Positions 52,733 to 60,863 of a stretch of DNA of 64,000 nt are shown here, one piece after another. The position numbers were made by a program, and so were the translations under genes. The notes beneath the pieces are model-generated. The model was not told the origin of the DNA and searched no databases. It worked only from the letters and a program-made list of their open reading frames with translations. The DNA is from Mesorhizobium sp. B2-1-1 (GTDB taxonomy: Bacteria; Pseudomonadota; Alphaproteobacteria; Rhizobiales; Rhizobiaceae): the NCBI RefSeq assembly GCF_006442975.2, contig NZ_CP083954.1, positions 2,053,501 through 2,117,500 of the forward strand, in the 5' to 3' direction. The first letter of the stretch is position 1; each line of letters begins with the position of its first letter.

Positions 52733-53368
52733 ATGATGGACCAGGTGACGCCGACGCCCTTTTCCATTGCCGATTTGCGCGCGCGCTTTGCCGCGCAGCC
52801 GCAGGCGCATGCCGGCGACGACTATGGCGATCATCGCTTCAATCCAGGCCATCCGCGCCTCCACCGGGCGAAACCGCTGCGCGAAGCGGCGGTGCTGATC
52901 CCGATCGTCGATCACCAGGACGATGCCACGGTTCTTTTGACCAAGCGGGCCGAGACGCTGCGCAACCATTCCGGGCAGGTGGCCTTTCCCGGCGGGACGA
53001 TCGATCCGACCGACGCCAGTCCGGAAGCGGCGGCGCTGCGCGAGGCTTTCGAGGAAATCGGCCTTGGCCGGGACCATATCGAGGTCATCGGCCGCATGCC
53101 CGATTATGTCGCGGGCAGCGGTTACAGGATCGCGCCGGTGCTGGGCATCGTGCGGCCGCCTTTCCAGTTGACACTCAATGCCGAGGAGGTCGACTTGGCC
53201 TTCGAAGTGCCGCTGCGCTTCCTCATGGATCCGGCCAACCACATCAGGGACAGCCGCATTTGGAACGATCTCGAATGGTTCTTCTACGATATGCCCTATG
53301 GCGACCGGCGCATCTGGGGCGTCACCGCCGGCATCATCCGCACGCTCTATGAAAGGCTCTATGGGTGA
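52733..53368 (+). CDS. Nudix CoA pyrophosphatase (NudL-like)
   Basis: The 211-residue protein has the UPF0035/CoA motif LLTKRAETLRNHSGQVAFPG and the Nudix box ending in REAFEEIGL. Together these mark CoA-diphosphate hydrolases that cleave CoA to 3',5'-ADP and phosphopantetheine. Two ATGs at 52733 and 52736 are equivalent. Its stop overlaps the CCA gene start (GTGA). Confidence 0.9.
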   Translation: MMDQVTPTPFSIADLRARFAAQPQAHAGDDYGDHRFNPGHPRLHRAKPLREAAVLIPIVDHQDDATVLLTKRAETLRNHSGQVAFPGGTIDPTDASPEAAALREAFEEIGLGRDHIEVIGRMPDYVAGSGYRIAPVLGIVRPPFQLTLNAEEVDLAFEVPLRFLMDPANHIRDSRIWNDLEWFFYDMPYGDRRIWGVTAGIIRTLYERLYG

Positions 53369-54630
53369 AGGTCTCGATCGCCGACAGGGCCGACTGGCTC
53401 GGCGACAAGCATCTGCAGCGCCTGCTTGCCATTCTGGCGAGCGGCGGCGAGGCAGCGCGGGTCGCCGGCGGCGCGGTGCGTAACACGCTGATCGGCCAGC
53501 CCGTCGCCGACATCGACATCGCCACCACCTGCCTACCGCAGGAGACAATCCGCCGCGCCGAGGCGGCGAGGTTCAAGACGGTTCCGACCGGCATCGAGCA
53601 CGGCACGATCACCGTGATTGCCGGCGGCAAGCCTTATGAAATCACCACGCTGCGCGCGGATATCGAGACCGACGGCCGCCGCGCCAAGGTGTCGTTCGGG
53701 CGAGACTGGAAGCTTGATGCCGAACGGCGCGACTTCACCATCAATGCGCTCTACGCGGAAGCCGACGGCACGGTCGTCGATCTGGTCGGCGGCGTCGCCG
53801 ACATAGAGGGGCGCCGGCTGCGCTTCATCGGCGATCCGGAAGCGCGTATCCGCGAGGACTATCTGCGTATCCTGCGCTTTTTCCGCTTCTTCGCCTGGTA
53901 TGGCGAAGGCCGGCCGGACGCCGAGGGGCTGAAGGCTTGCGCCCGGCTGAAGGGAGGGCTCGTGCAGCTCTCGGCCGAGCGCGTCTGGTCCGAACTCAAG
54001 AAGCTGTTGTCGGCGGCCGATCCGTCCCGCGCGCTGTTGTGGATGCGGCAGGCAAGCGTTTTGACCAGCGTGCTGCCGGAAAGCGAGAAATGGGGCATCG
54101 ACGCGATCCACGGCCTGGCCAGAGCCGAGAAGGATCTGGGCTGGACCGCGGACCCACTGCTCAGGCTGGAGGCGATCGTGCCGCCGGATGCGGCGCGCAT
54201 GAAGACGCTGGCCGAGCGGCTGAGACTGTCGACGGCGGAAGCAAACCGTTTGCGCGACTGGGCGCTTACGCCGGGAATCGAGCCGAAAACGACCGAAGGC
54301 GAACTGGCCAAGACGCTCTACCGCGGCGACCGGCAGGGGGTCGTCGACCGGCTTCGCCTGTCACTCGCAGCGGCACGGGTGCGCGCGGTGGACCAGACCG
54401 ATGCGCTCATCGAGGCAGGCGGCTTTTCCCGACTTCTCGCCTTCGCATTGAGATGGGAAAGGCCCGTGTTTCCGCTCAAGGGCGCCGATCTGACGGCGAT
54501 CGGGGGGATGCCCGGGCCAAAACTCGGCGCGATCCTCAGGAATCTCGAAGCGGAATGGGTCGATGCCGGGTTTGGGCCCGATCGCGACGCGCTGCTCAAG
54601 CGCGCCGCGCAGGCCCTGAAGGCCGGATAA
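53365..54630 (+). CDS. cca: CCA tRNA nucleotidyltransferase
   Basis: The 421-residue enzyme belongs to the class II nucleotidyltransferases: GGAVRNTL near 33-40, DIDIATT with the metal-binding aspartates, RRDFTINALYAE, and the ERVWSELKKLL region of the RNA-binding domain. It adds or repairs the 3' CCA end of tRNA (or is a poly(A)-polymerase-like relative). GTG 53365 overlaps the Nudix stop by four bases. It starts MKVSIADRADWL. Confidence 0.92.
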   Translation: MKVSIADRADWLGDKHLQRLLAILASGGEAARVAGGAVRNTLIGQPVADIDIATTCLPQETIRRAEAARFKTVPTGIEHGTITVIAGGKPYEITTLRADIETDGRRAKVSFGRDWKLDAERRDFTINALYAEADGTVVDLVGGVADIEGRRLRFIGDPEARIREDYLRILRFFRFFAWYGEGRPDAEGLKACARLKGGLVQLSAERVWSELKKLLSAADPSRALLWMRQASVLTSVLPESEKWGIDAIHGLARAEKDLGWTADPLLRLEAIVPPDAARMKTLAERLRLSTAEANRLRDWALTPGIEPKTTEGELAKTLYRGDRQGVVDRLRLSLAAARVRAVDQTDALIEAGGFSRLLAFALRWERPVFPLKGADLTAIGGMPGPKLGAILRNLEAEWVDAGFGPDRDALLKRAAQALKAG

Positions 54631-54688
54631 AGCATCAGTCAACGCAATCCGGGCGGAAATCGCCGCGATTTCCGGAACTTGCTCCAAA

Positions 54689-54874
54689 TCAGGCGGCGTC
54701 GCGGACCTTCTCGATGCGCGAGCGGATCGCTTCGATCATCGTTTCGCGGATGATCGTCTCGCCATGCGTCTCGCGCATATGTTCGACGGCACGGCGCATG
54801 ACCTCGGCTTCCTCTTCGGCGCGCGTGTGCCATTCACAACCTGGAACGAGCGAGCCGCAGTGGAATTCCTTCAT
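54689..54874 (-). CDS. DUF1059 small protein
   Basis: The 61-residue protein has MKEFHCGSLVPGCEWHTRAE and EVMRRAVEHMRETHG, the two cysteines and His pattern of DUF1059, a likely small metal site. ATG 54874 is preceded by the strong AAAGGAGAAATCCC. A lone gene, convergent to cca. Confidence 0.88.
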   Translation of the reverse strand: MKEFHCGSLVPGCEWHTRAEEEAEVMRRAVEHMRETHGETIIRETMIEAIRSRIEKVRDAA

Positions 54875-55034
54875 GGGATTTCTCCTTTTCCTCCATGGAG
54901 TCCGGTCGACCGCCCTGCAAAAGGCGGCAGGGACTCCGCATCTTCTTGGCGCGTTGTCCGACCTTGAGACTGGTTGGACCACGAGCGGGTGAAACCATAA
55001 CACAGATGGGGTGGCATTGATTGCCGTCAACGAC

Positions 55035-55061
55035 AAAAAGGCGGAGCAGCGCTGCTCCGCC
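55035..55061 (-). terminator. Terminator of the DUF1344 gene
   Basis: On the minus strand an 11-bp perfect palindrome GGCGGAGCAGC / GCTGCTCCGCC with no loop bases in the DNA is followed by TTTTT. It lies 28 bases past the DUF1344 stop. Confidence 0.82.
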
Positions 55062-55089
55062 CTCTTACGCCAGCCCTATGGGCAGGTCA

Positions 55090-55350
55090 TCACTTCATGA
55101 TCTTGACTGCCTCGGCAACCTTATCCTTGCCGCTCATGTCCCATGAAACTCTGACCTTCTCGCCGACCTTCAGGCCAGGATCCTTGAAGGTCCGGGGAAG
55201 CGTAAAAGACGATCCATTGTCGAGAACCAGGCTTTTGGACGCCGTATCAAAGGTCTTGATCGTGCCGGTGGTGTGCTTGACGGCGGCGAATGCCACCGAA
55301 CCGGAAGCAAGAATGGCAACCGCTGCGGCCGAAACAATGATCTTGCGCAT
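55090..55350 (-). CDS. DUF1344 exported protein
   Basis: The 86-residue protein starts with a signal peptide (MRKIIVSAAAVAILASGSVA|FAA) and continues as a small beta domain with TGTIKTFDTASKSLVLDNGS and GEKVRVSWDMSGKDKVAEAV, typical of DUF1344 (OB-like). Function unknown. Confidence 0.88.
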   Translation of the reverse strand: MRKIIVSAAAVAILASGSVAFAAVKHTTGTIKTFDTASKSLVLDNGSSFTLPRTFKDPGLKVGEKVRVSWDMSGKDKVAEAVKIMK

Positions 55351-55659
55351 TGCGAAGTACTCCTGGAAAGCGCGGGCACCCTTTTGGCAGAGGTGTCCCG
55401 CATCGTCCTGGGCCGTCCGGTTGCGTCGAGTCGCGATCCGCTTCGTTCTGACGCAATTCCGAACGGAGAACCGCTCTGCACTCCTGGAATTGCGCAGGCG
55501 AACCGCCGGCGCTTCCCGACCCGTCCCGACAAATAGCCTAGTCTTTTCCGATGCCTATTAGACGAAAAAGAAACTTTGCGACGGCTCCCGCGCCACATTC
55601 GGTGCCCATTTCGCAGCGAATGGGACATCAATGCGGCTCACGGCGCGCTCACCATCTTT
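55351..55659. other. Intergenic region with rhizobial palindromic repeat
   Basis: No gene is supported. The segment contains the common Rhizobiales repeat GATCCGCTTCGTTCTGACG at 55437-55455 leading into CGCAATTCC (55452-55460), and GGAATTGCG (55486-55494), which form a 9-bp stem with a 25-base loop. The DUF1344 promoter lies in the left part. Confidence 0.55.
55452..55494. repeat. Palindromic rhizobial repeat unit
   Basis: Arms CGCAATTCC and GGAATTGCG flank GAACGGAGAACCGCTCTGCA and CTCCT. The sequence matches a family of elements that I know from intergenic DNA of rhizobia. Confidence 0.6.
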
Positions 55660-56574
55660 TTACGGCCAGCGAGCCTCCGGCGGCAGGCTGGAGAGGATCG
55701 AGGCGACGTTTCCGCCGGTTTTCAGGCCGAAGATGGTGCCGCGATCGTGAAGCAGGTTGAACTCGACGTAACGGCCGCGACGGATGAGCTGTTCGTCGCG
55801 GTCGCCATCGGTCCAGTTCTCGTTAAAATTACCCCGCACCAGATGGCCGTAGACCACGAGAAAAGCGCGCCCGACATCCTGGACGAAGTTGAAATCGGCA
55901 TTCCAGCCGCCTTTGTCCTCGCCCGAATGCAGCCAGTCGAAAAAGATGCCGCCGGTGCCGCGCGGCTCGTTGCGATGCGGAAGGAAGAAATACTCGTCGC
56001 ACCAGGCCTTGAATTTCGCATGGTCGGCGATGCCGGCGTTCTTCTCGCAGGCGAACTGCATGGCGCGGTGGAAGGCCATTGTGTCAGGGTCGTCCTGTGT
56101 GCGGCGTCGGTCGAGCACCGGGGTGAGGTCGGCGCCGCCGCCGAACCAGTGGCGCGAGGTGACGACCATGCGCGTATTCATGTGCACGGCCGGAACGTTG
56201 GGGTTCCAAGGGTGCGCGATCAGCGAAATGCCGGATGCCCAGAAGCGCGGGTCCTCCTCGGCGCCGGGCATCTGCTTCCTGAATTCGGGCGAGAATTCGC
56301 CGTAAACCGTCGAGGTGTGGACGCCAACCTTCTCGAAGACTCGGCCGTGCATCATCGACATGGTTCCGCCACCACCCTTGCCGGAATCACGCTCCCACGG
56401 CGTCCTTTCGAACCGACCCGGCGACCACGAAGCGAGCGGGCCCTGGAGATCCTGCTCGATCTGCTCGAAAGCACCGCAGATGCGTTCGCGCAATGCCTCG
56501 AACCACAGGCGTGCCTTCATTTTCTTTTCTTCGATGTCGGCGGGCAGGCCAGCCGGTATTTCAGGTCGTTCCAA
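55660..56574 (-). CDS. hemF: Oxygen-dependent coproporphyrinogen III oxidase
   Basis: The 304-residue enzyme converts coproporphyrinogen III to protoporphyrinogen IX in aerobic heme synthesis. Signatures are [40 protein letters not shown] and [11 protein letters not shown], and the C-terminal [23 protein letters not shown] 56574 is taken as start because GGAG is seven bases ahead and [18 protein letters not shown] fits rhizobial HemF; ATG of residue 19 is the alternative. Confidence 0.95.
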   Translation of the reverse strand: MERPEIPAGLPADIEEKKMKARLWFEALRERICGAFEQIEQDLQGPLASWSPGRFERTPWERDSGKGGGGTMSMMHGRVFEKVGVHTSTVYGEFSPEFRKQMPGAEEDPRFWASGISLIAHPWNPNVPAVHMNTRMVVTSRHWFGGGADLTPVLDRRRTQDDPDTMAFHRAMQFACEKNAGIADHAKFKAWCDEYFFLPHRNEPRGTGGIFFDWLHSGEDKGGWNADFNFVQDVGRAFLVVYGHLVRGNFNENWTDGDRDEQLIRRGRYVEFNLLHDRGTIFGLKTGGNVASILSSLPPEARWP

Positions 56575-56693
56575 GTGCTGTCTCCGGTTTCGGGGCGGCC
56601 GGCCCCTACAAATGACTCGTCTTTTGCCGGCGCGATCCCTAATCTCTTAGGGGAAAGGGTCAAGTCTGATCTGATCGGAGCAAGGAGACCTTC

Positions 56694-56951
56694 GTGCGCA
56701 CCCCGGCAAGACCGCCGTTGGATGGCCTGAAGAAAAGGCTCGATCAAAGCCGGGCTGAACGCGCGCGCATGCCGCGCGACGGATTTTTGCGCGAAACCTT
56801 CGTCCTGCCGCGTTCAGACGCTCGCCTGAAGGCAAAGGAATGGTTCGAGCGCTTCCCCAAGCAGGCTTACTGGACCGAGATCGAAAGCTGGTTCGAGCGG
56901 CCGGGCGATTTGATCGAATTCACCATAAGGCGCCTGCCGGCGGCGGATTAG
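56694..56951 (+). CDS. Small conserved hypothetical protein
   Basis: The 85-residue protein, starting from GTG 56694 with AAGGAGACCTTC upstream, is rich in Arg and has FLRETFVLPRSDARLKAKEW and a C-terminal LIEFTIRRLPAA. No membrane helix or signal peptide. No family is recognised, but the strong ribosome site and codon use support it. Confidence 0.7.
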   Translation: MRTPARPPLDGLKKRLDQSRAERARMPRDGFLRETFVLPRSDARLKAKEWFERFPKQAYWTEIESWFERPGDLIEFTIRRLPAAD

Positions 56952-57020
56952 GATTTCCTCGCCCTGTTTACGGGGACAACCCAATACAGGCGCGGCCCCT
57001 TGTATCCGCCTTCACTACGC

Positions 57021-57491
57021 TCAGGCACCTTCTCTCCGTGAACCGAGAGAAGGAAGAACCAGCCTTCTCGCCCCTGTTCCTTCCCTGGCCAGCCGGTCAT
57101 CCTTGTTGCGGAGCGGACATTTGTCGATCGACATGCAGCCGCAGCCGATGCAGTCGGTCAGCCCGTCGCGCAATTTCTTCAATTGACCGATCTTGCGGTC
57201 GAGCCCGTCGCGCCAGGCGGTCGACAGCAGGCTCCAGTCGTCGCGCGTCGGGGTGCGGCCCTCGGGTAGGGATTGAAGCGCCGTCGCTATCTCGGCCAGC
57301 GAAATGCCGACCTCCTGCGCGATCTTGATGATGGCCACGCGCCTTAGCACGTCGCGGCCGTAGCGGCGCTGGTTGCCTGACGTGCGGTGGCTGCGGATCA
57401 GGCCGCGAGCTTCGTAGAAATGCAGCGCCGACACCGCGACACCGCTGCGCGCGGCCACTTGGCCAACCGTTAATTCCGCTGCTGGCGCCAT
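57021..57491 (-). CDS. soxR: Redox-sensitive transcriptional regulator SoxR
   Basis: The 156-residue MerR-family protein has the winged-helix start [20 protein letters not shown], a dimerisation helix and the [2Fe-2S] cluster cysteines Cys114, Cys117, Cys119 and Cys125 in [12 protein letters not shown]. Superoxide or redox-cycling drugs oxidise the cluster and activate target promoters. ATG 57491 lies 20 bases from a soxbox at 57511-57528, so it probably controls its own promoter or a divergent one. Confidence 0.95.
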   Translation of the reverse strand: MAPAAELTVGQVAARSGVAVSALHFYEARGLIRSHRTSGNQRRYGRDVLRRVAIIKIAQEVGISLAEIATALQSLPEGRTPTRDDWSLLSTAWRDGLDRKIGQLKKLRDGLTDCIGCGCMSIDKCPLRNKDDRLAREGTGARRLVLPSLGSRREGA

Positions 57492-57510
57492 CTCGCACTT
57501 TTCCGCTTGA

Positions 57511-57528
57511 CCTCAAGTTAAGTTGAGC
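57511..57528. promoter_or_regulatory. SoxR operator (soxbox)
   Basis: CCTCAAGTTAAGTTGAGC is a close match to the known soxbox dyad CCTCAAGTTNNCTTGAGG. On the plus strand it lies between TTGACC (57507-57512) and TAGCGA (57532-57537) with a 19-base spacer, the unusual spacing of MerR-type promoters. The promoter would drive transcription to the right, but only the trmL antisense strand follows. Confidence 0.8.
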
Positions 57529-57641
57529 TTGTAGCGAAGAAGCCATCGACATGCAAACGACAGGAGATGGCGATGTGCGCCTGGGTGAGAATGACGGGCG
57601 AGGGCCGTGTCGCGGGCGCCGGCGGGACCGTGGCCGCCGCT

Positions 57642-58115
57642 TCAGCGGATGGCATTCTGGCCCAGTTGTCGCGTGGCTTCGCCGGCCACCATGGCGGCGG
57701 AGAGCGCCACATTGATGCTGCGCGCGCCGGCCTGCATCGGGATCGTCAGCCGCGCGTCCGCCGCCTGATGGACCGGATCCGGCACGCCTGCGGATTCACG
57801 GCCGAACAAAAGGATATCGCCAGTGGCGAAGTTGAAGCTGGTGTATGGGGTCGCGGCCTTGGTCGACAGCAGCACCAGCCGGCGCGCGCGGGCCTTGCGC
57901 CACTCCTCGAAGGCGTGCCAGTCGACATGCCGGGTCAGGGCAGCCATTTCGAGGTAATCCATGCCGGCGCGCCTGAGCGCTTTATCGGAGAGCGGAAAGC
58001 CGGTCGGTTCGATGATGTCGACGCCGATCCCGAGGCAGGCGGCGAAGCGCAGGATTGTGCCGGTGTTGCCGGCGATGTCAGGCTGGTACAGGGCGATGCG
58101 GAGACGGTCGTTCAT
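57642..58115 (-). CDS. trmL: tRNA (cytidine(34)-2'-O)-methyltransferase
   Basis: The 157-residue SPOUT methyltransferase has the start LRIALYQPDIAGNTGTILRF, the knot motifs LLFGRESAGVP and LTIPMQAGARSINVALSAAM. TrmL methylates the wobble base of leucine tRNAs. ATG 58115 precedes MNDRLRIALYQPD. It stands alone, with the promoter in 58116-58255. Confidence 0.93.
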   Translation of the reverse strand: MNDRLRIALYQPDIAGNTGTILRFAACLGIGVDIIEPTGFPLSDKALRRAGMDYLEMAALTRHVDWHAFEEWRKARARRLVLLSTKAATPYTSFNFATGDILLFGRESAGVPDPVHQAADARLTIPMQAGARSINVALSAAMVAGEATRQLGQNAIR

Positions 58116-58255
58116 TTCCGCATCCTTCTATTAAGTGGCAAATCGGCCACAGCGGCTTCGCGGTTTTGGAAATTGCTGGACCTGCGGGTGGCCATTTTCT
58201 GCGAAGTCGGGTATACAGCGTACATTGTCAACCCGAACCGAAGGAGGGGTAATTC

Positions 58256-58333
58256 ATGATGACCATGCACATCCAGCACCCTCTCCGTGGGCTTACATGC
58301 CCGCTGGCGGTTTCGGTACGACGGTTCTCCTGA
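58256..58333 (+). CDS. Short ORF with strong ribosome site, possible leader peptide
   Basis: GAAGGAGGGGTAATTC lies directly ahead of ATGATGACCATG, which opens a 25-codon frame (MMTMHIQHPLRGLTCPLAVS plus five residues) ending in TGA at 58331. The Shine-Dalgarno match is one of the best in the window, yet the peptide is too short for a normal protein. It may be a regulatory leader for the gene at 58525 or the ABC exporters. The peptide has one cysteine and no clear run of one amino acid. Confidence 0.45.
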   Translation: MMTMHIQHPLRGLTCPLAVSVRRFS

Positions 58334-58524
58334 TCTCTTAGACGCTTCCGCACCGATTTCCGCCGAAACCATTCCCTGGTCTTCGAAGGAATCCTGCGAT
58401 GTTTTTCAAGCTGCCGAAGGGGCCGATGGCCCCGCCCCAACGCGTCTCGACTGATCAGCCGCCGATCCCGCGGCAGGACGTCGAACACCCTTTTTATCTC
58501 TATTTTCACACGGAGGACGGACCG

Positions 58525-58920
58525 ATGTTCGATCCCTACAGAATACCGGGCTCGAGGAGCCTGCATATCCACCGGCTGCCGACCTGGGCGCTGCTGATCG
58601 GCGAAACGTATTCGTCGGCGGTCCACGCCGAGGTTCGCCGGCGTCCGCATCGCGGCATGCTGCCCGATGTCGATTTCTCGCGCGCGGTTCCCGACCCGAG
58701 CCGGCCCTCGTTGGTGCGCCGTATCATCCGGGCGATCCGGCCGGGCGCGAAGATCCGCCTTGTCGACACCGCACCGTCAGGATCAACAAAAGAGCCTGTC
58801 GGCGAAAAGCCCGCGAACCCCTATATAGCGCGAAGCAAGGCCGACGGTCCGGATGATTCCGGACCGTCGGCCCTCGGCGCCATGCGGTCCGAGGACTTCG
58901 TACGTTCACGCGCCGCGTGA
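58525..58920 (+). CDS. Hypothetical protein
   Basis: The 131-residue basic protein (MFDPYRIPGSRSLHIHRLPT, then TWALLIGETYSSAVHAEVRR ...) has no recognised domain, signal peptide or membrane helix. ATG 58525 has GGAGGACGG upstream; an in-frame ATG at 58399 would add 42 residues, but the AT-rich CTTTTTATCTCTATTTTCAC just before 58525 looks more like leader than coding sequence. The last third contains a 14-bp perfect hairpin (58839-58872). It ends 28 bases before the ABC exporter gene. Confidence 0.55.
   Translation: MFDPYRIPGSRSLHIHRLPTWALLIGETYSSAVHAEVRRRPHRGMLPDVDFSRAVPDPSRPSLVRRIIRAIRPGAKIRLVDTAPSGSTKEPVGEKPANPYIARSKADGPDDSGPSALGAMRSEDFVRSRAA
58839..58872. repeat. 14-bp perfect hairpin inside the hypothetical gene
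   Basis: GGCCGACGGTCCGG and CCGGACCGTCGGCC flank ATGATT. No T-run follows, so a rho-independent terminator is not complete. It lies in the last part of the 58525-58920 reading frame and may reduce read-through into the exporter genes, or the true end of the gene may be earlier. Confidence 0.6.
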
Positions 58921-58948
58921 GCGGAAACAGATTTCATGAGCATGACCT

Positions 58949-60850
58949 ATGTTGTTGTTTAGCTGGTTTGAAAAAAGGCTCGATCCGTTCCCGGGCGCGG
59001 AGCCGGTCGAGCCGCCCAAGACGCTGGTTGCCTTCTGCCTGCATTACACGCGCGGCGCATGGCCCTATATCCTGGTCGATGCGGTGCTGGTGGCGGCAAT
59101 CGCCATCGCGGAAGTGTGGATGTTCGGCTTCCTCGGCCGCATCGTCGACTGGCTTTCGGCGCAGAACCGCGAAACCTTCCTGCAGACGGAGGGCTGGAAG
59201 CTCGCCAGCATGGCCTTCATCGTGCTGTTCGCGCTGCCTGGCACGGTATGGCTGCATTCGCTGCTCAACCAGCAGACGCTGATGGGCAACTATCCCATGC
59301 GTATCCGCTGGCAGGTGCATCGCTATCTGCTCAAGCAGTCGATGAGCTTCTACCAGGACGAATTCGCCGGCCGCATCGCCACCAAGCTGATGCAGACGGC
59401 GCTCGCCGTGCGCGAATGCGTGATCAAGGTGATCGACGTCCTGAACTACGTCATCGTCTATTTCCTCGGCATGCTGCTCATCGTCGGCTCGGCCGACTGG
59501 CGGCTGGCCGCACCGCTCGGCGTGTGGATGGTCGGCTACATCCTTCTGCTGCGCTATTTCATTCCTCGGCTGGGCAAGGTCGGCGAGGAACAGGCCAATG
59601 CGCGCTCGGTCATGACCGGCCGCGTTGTCGACAGCTACTCCAACATCCAGACGGTCAAGCTGTTCAGCCATGCCCGCCGCGAGGCCTCCTTCGCCAAGGA
59701 GGGCATGATGGGCTTCCTCGACACGGTCTACCGGTCGATGCGGCTGGTGACGGTGCTGTTCGGCTCGCTCTACATCCTGAATGCGCTTCTCCTGTTCTCG
59801 GTTACCGCCATCTCGTTGTGGCTGTGGCTGGGCCAGGCGGTGACGATCGGCGCGGTCGCCGTGGTCATCGGCCTGGTTCTGCGGATGTGGGGCATGTCGC
59901 AGTGGATCATGTGGGAAATGTCGGGCCTGTTCGAGAATATCGGCACGGTGCAGGACGGCATCGCCTCGATTTCGCTGCCGCGCCTTGTCGAGGACAGGCC
60001 CGGTGCGAAGGAGATCACGGTCTCCAAAGGCGAGATACGCTTCGAGGACATCCGCTTCCACTATGGCAAGCAGAAGGGCGTCATCGAGAACCTGTCGCTG
60101 GCGGTGAAGCCGGGCGAGAAGGTTGGCATTGTCGGCCGCTCCGGCGCCGGCAAGTCGACGCTGGTCAATCTTCTGCTGCGGTTCTACGACCTCGAAGCCG
60201 GCCGTATCCTGATCGACGGCCAGGAGATCGCAGCGGTGAAACAGGATTCACTGCGCGCCCAGATCGGCATGGTCACGCAGGACACCTCGTTGCTGCATCG
60301 TTCGGTGCGCGAAAACATCCTCTATGGCCGGCCCGACGCCAGCGACGACATGCTTGTCGAGGCTGCGCGGCGCGCCGAGGCGCTGGACTTCATCGCCGGG
60401 CTTTCGGACCATAGCGGCCGCAAGGGATTCGATGCCTATGTCGGCGACCGCGGCGTCAAACTGTCCGGCGGCCAGCGGCAACGCATCGCCATCGCTCGCG
60501 TTATGTTGAAGGACGCGCCCATACTTATCCTTGACGAGGCGACGTCGGCGCTGGATTCCGAGGCGGAAGCGGCCATCCAGGAGAACCTCTACAAGCTCAT
60601 GCAAGGCAAGACCGTCATCGCCATCGCCCACCGGCTGTCGACCATCGCGGCGATGGACAGGCTTGTGGTGATGGACCAGGGCCGCGTCATCGAGGAAGGT
60701 TCGCACGAGGAATTGGTGGCCAAGGGCGGGCTCTACGCGCAGCTCTGGCAGCGCCAGTCGGGCGGTTTCCTGCTGGATGACGGCCCGATCGGTGTCGCAA
60801 GCGACGTTGTTGCCAATGACGTTGGCGCAAAGGGACAAGCCGCTGAATGA
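58949..60850 (+). CDS. ABC exporter, fused membrane and ATPase domains (first of pair)
   Basis: The 633-residue half-transporter has six membrane helices in residues 1-330, then the ATPase domain with Walker A GRSGAGKST (396-404), signature LSGGQRQR, Walker B ILILDEATSALD and H-loop AIAHRLST. The organisation is that of MsbA/MDR-type exporters. ATG 58949 starts MLLFSWFEKRLDPFP. The second gene begins 13 bases later, so they may form a heterodimer. Confidence 0.92.
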   Translation: MLLFSWFEKRLDPFPGAEPVEPPKTLVAFCLHYTRGAWPYILVDAVLVAAIAIAEVWMFGFLGRIVDWLSAQNRETFLQTEGWKLASMAFIVLFALPGTVWLHSLLNQQTLMGNYPMRIRWQVHRYLLKQSMSFYQDEFAGRIATKLMQTALAVRECVIKVIDVLNYVIVYFLGMLLIVGSADWRLAAPLGVWMVGYILLLRYFIPRLGKVGEEQANARSVMTGRVVDSYSNIQTVKLFSHARREASFAKEGMMGFLDTVYRSMRLVTVLFGSLYILNALLLFSVTAISLWLWLGQAVTIGAVAVVIGLVLRMWGMSQWIMWEMSGLFENIGTVQDGIASISLPRLVEDRPGAKEITVSKGEIRFEDIRFHYGKQKGVIENLSLAVKPGEKVGIVGRSGAGKSTLVNLLLRFYDLEAGRILIDGQEIAAVKQDSLRAQIGMVTQDTSLLHRSVRENILYGRPDASDDMLVEAARRAEALDFIAGLSDHSGRKGFDAYVGDRGVKLSGGQRQRIAIARVMLKDAPILILDEATSALDSEAEAAIQENLYKLMQGKTVIAIAHRLSTIAAMDRLVVMDQGRVIEEGSHEELVAKGGLYAQLWQRQSGGFLLDDGPIGVASDVVANDVGAKGQAAE

Positions 60851-60863
60851 TGGCCGCCGCCGC

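Noticed and set aside
55040..55061. Perfect 22-bp palindrome as a protein-binding operator
   Set aside because: It is followed by five T residues on the strand of the DUF1344 gene, 28 bases past its stop, so a terminator is the simpler reading.
57567..58259. Gene driven by the soxbox promoter on the plus strand
   Set aside because: After the first codons the frame is antisense to trmL, which is clearly real; the product has no recognisable motif.
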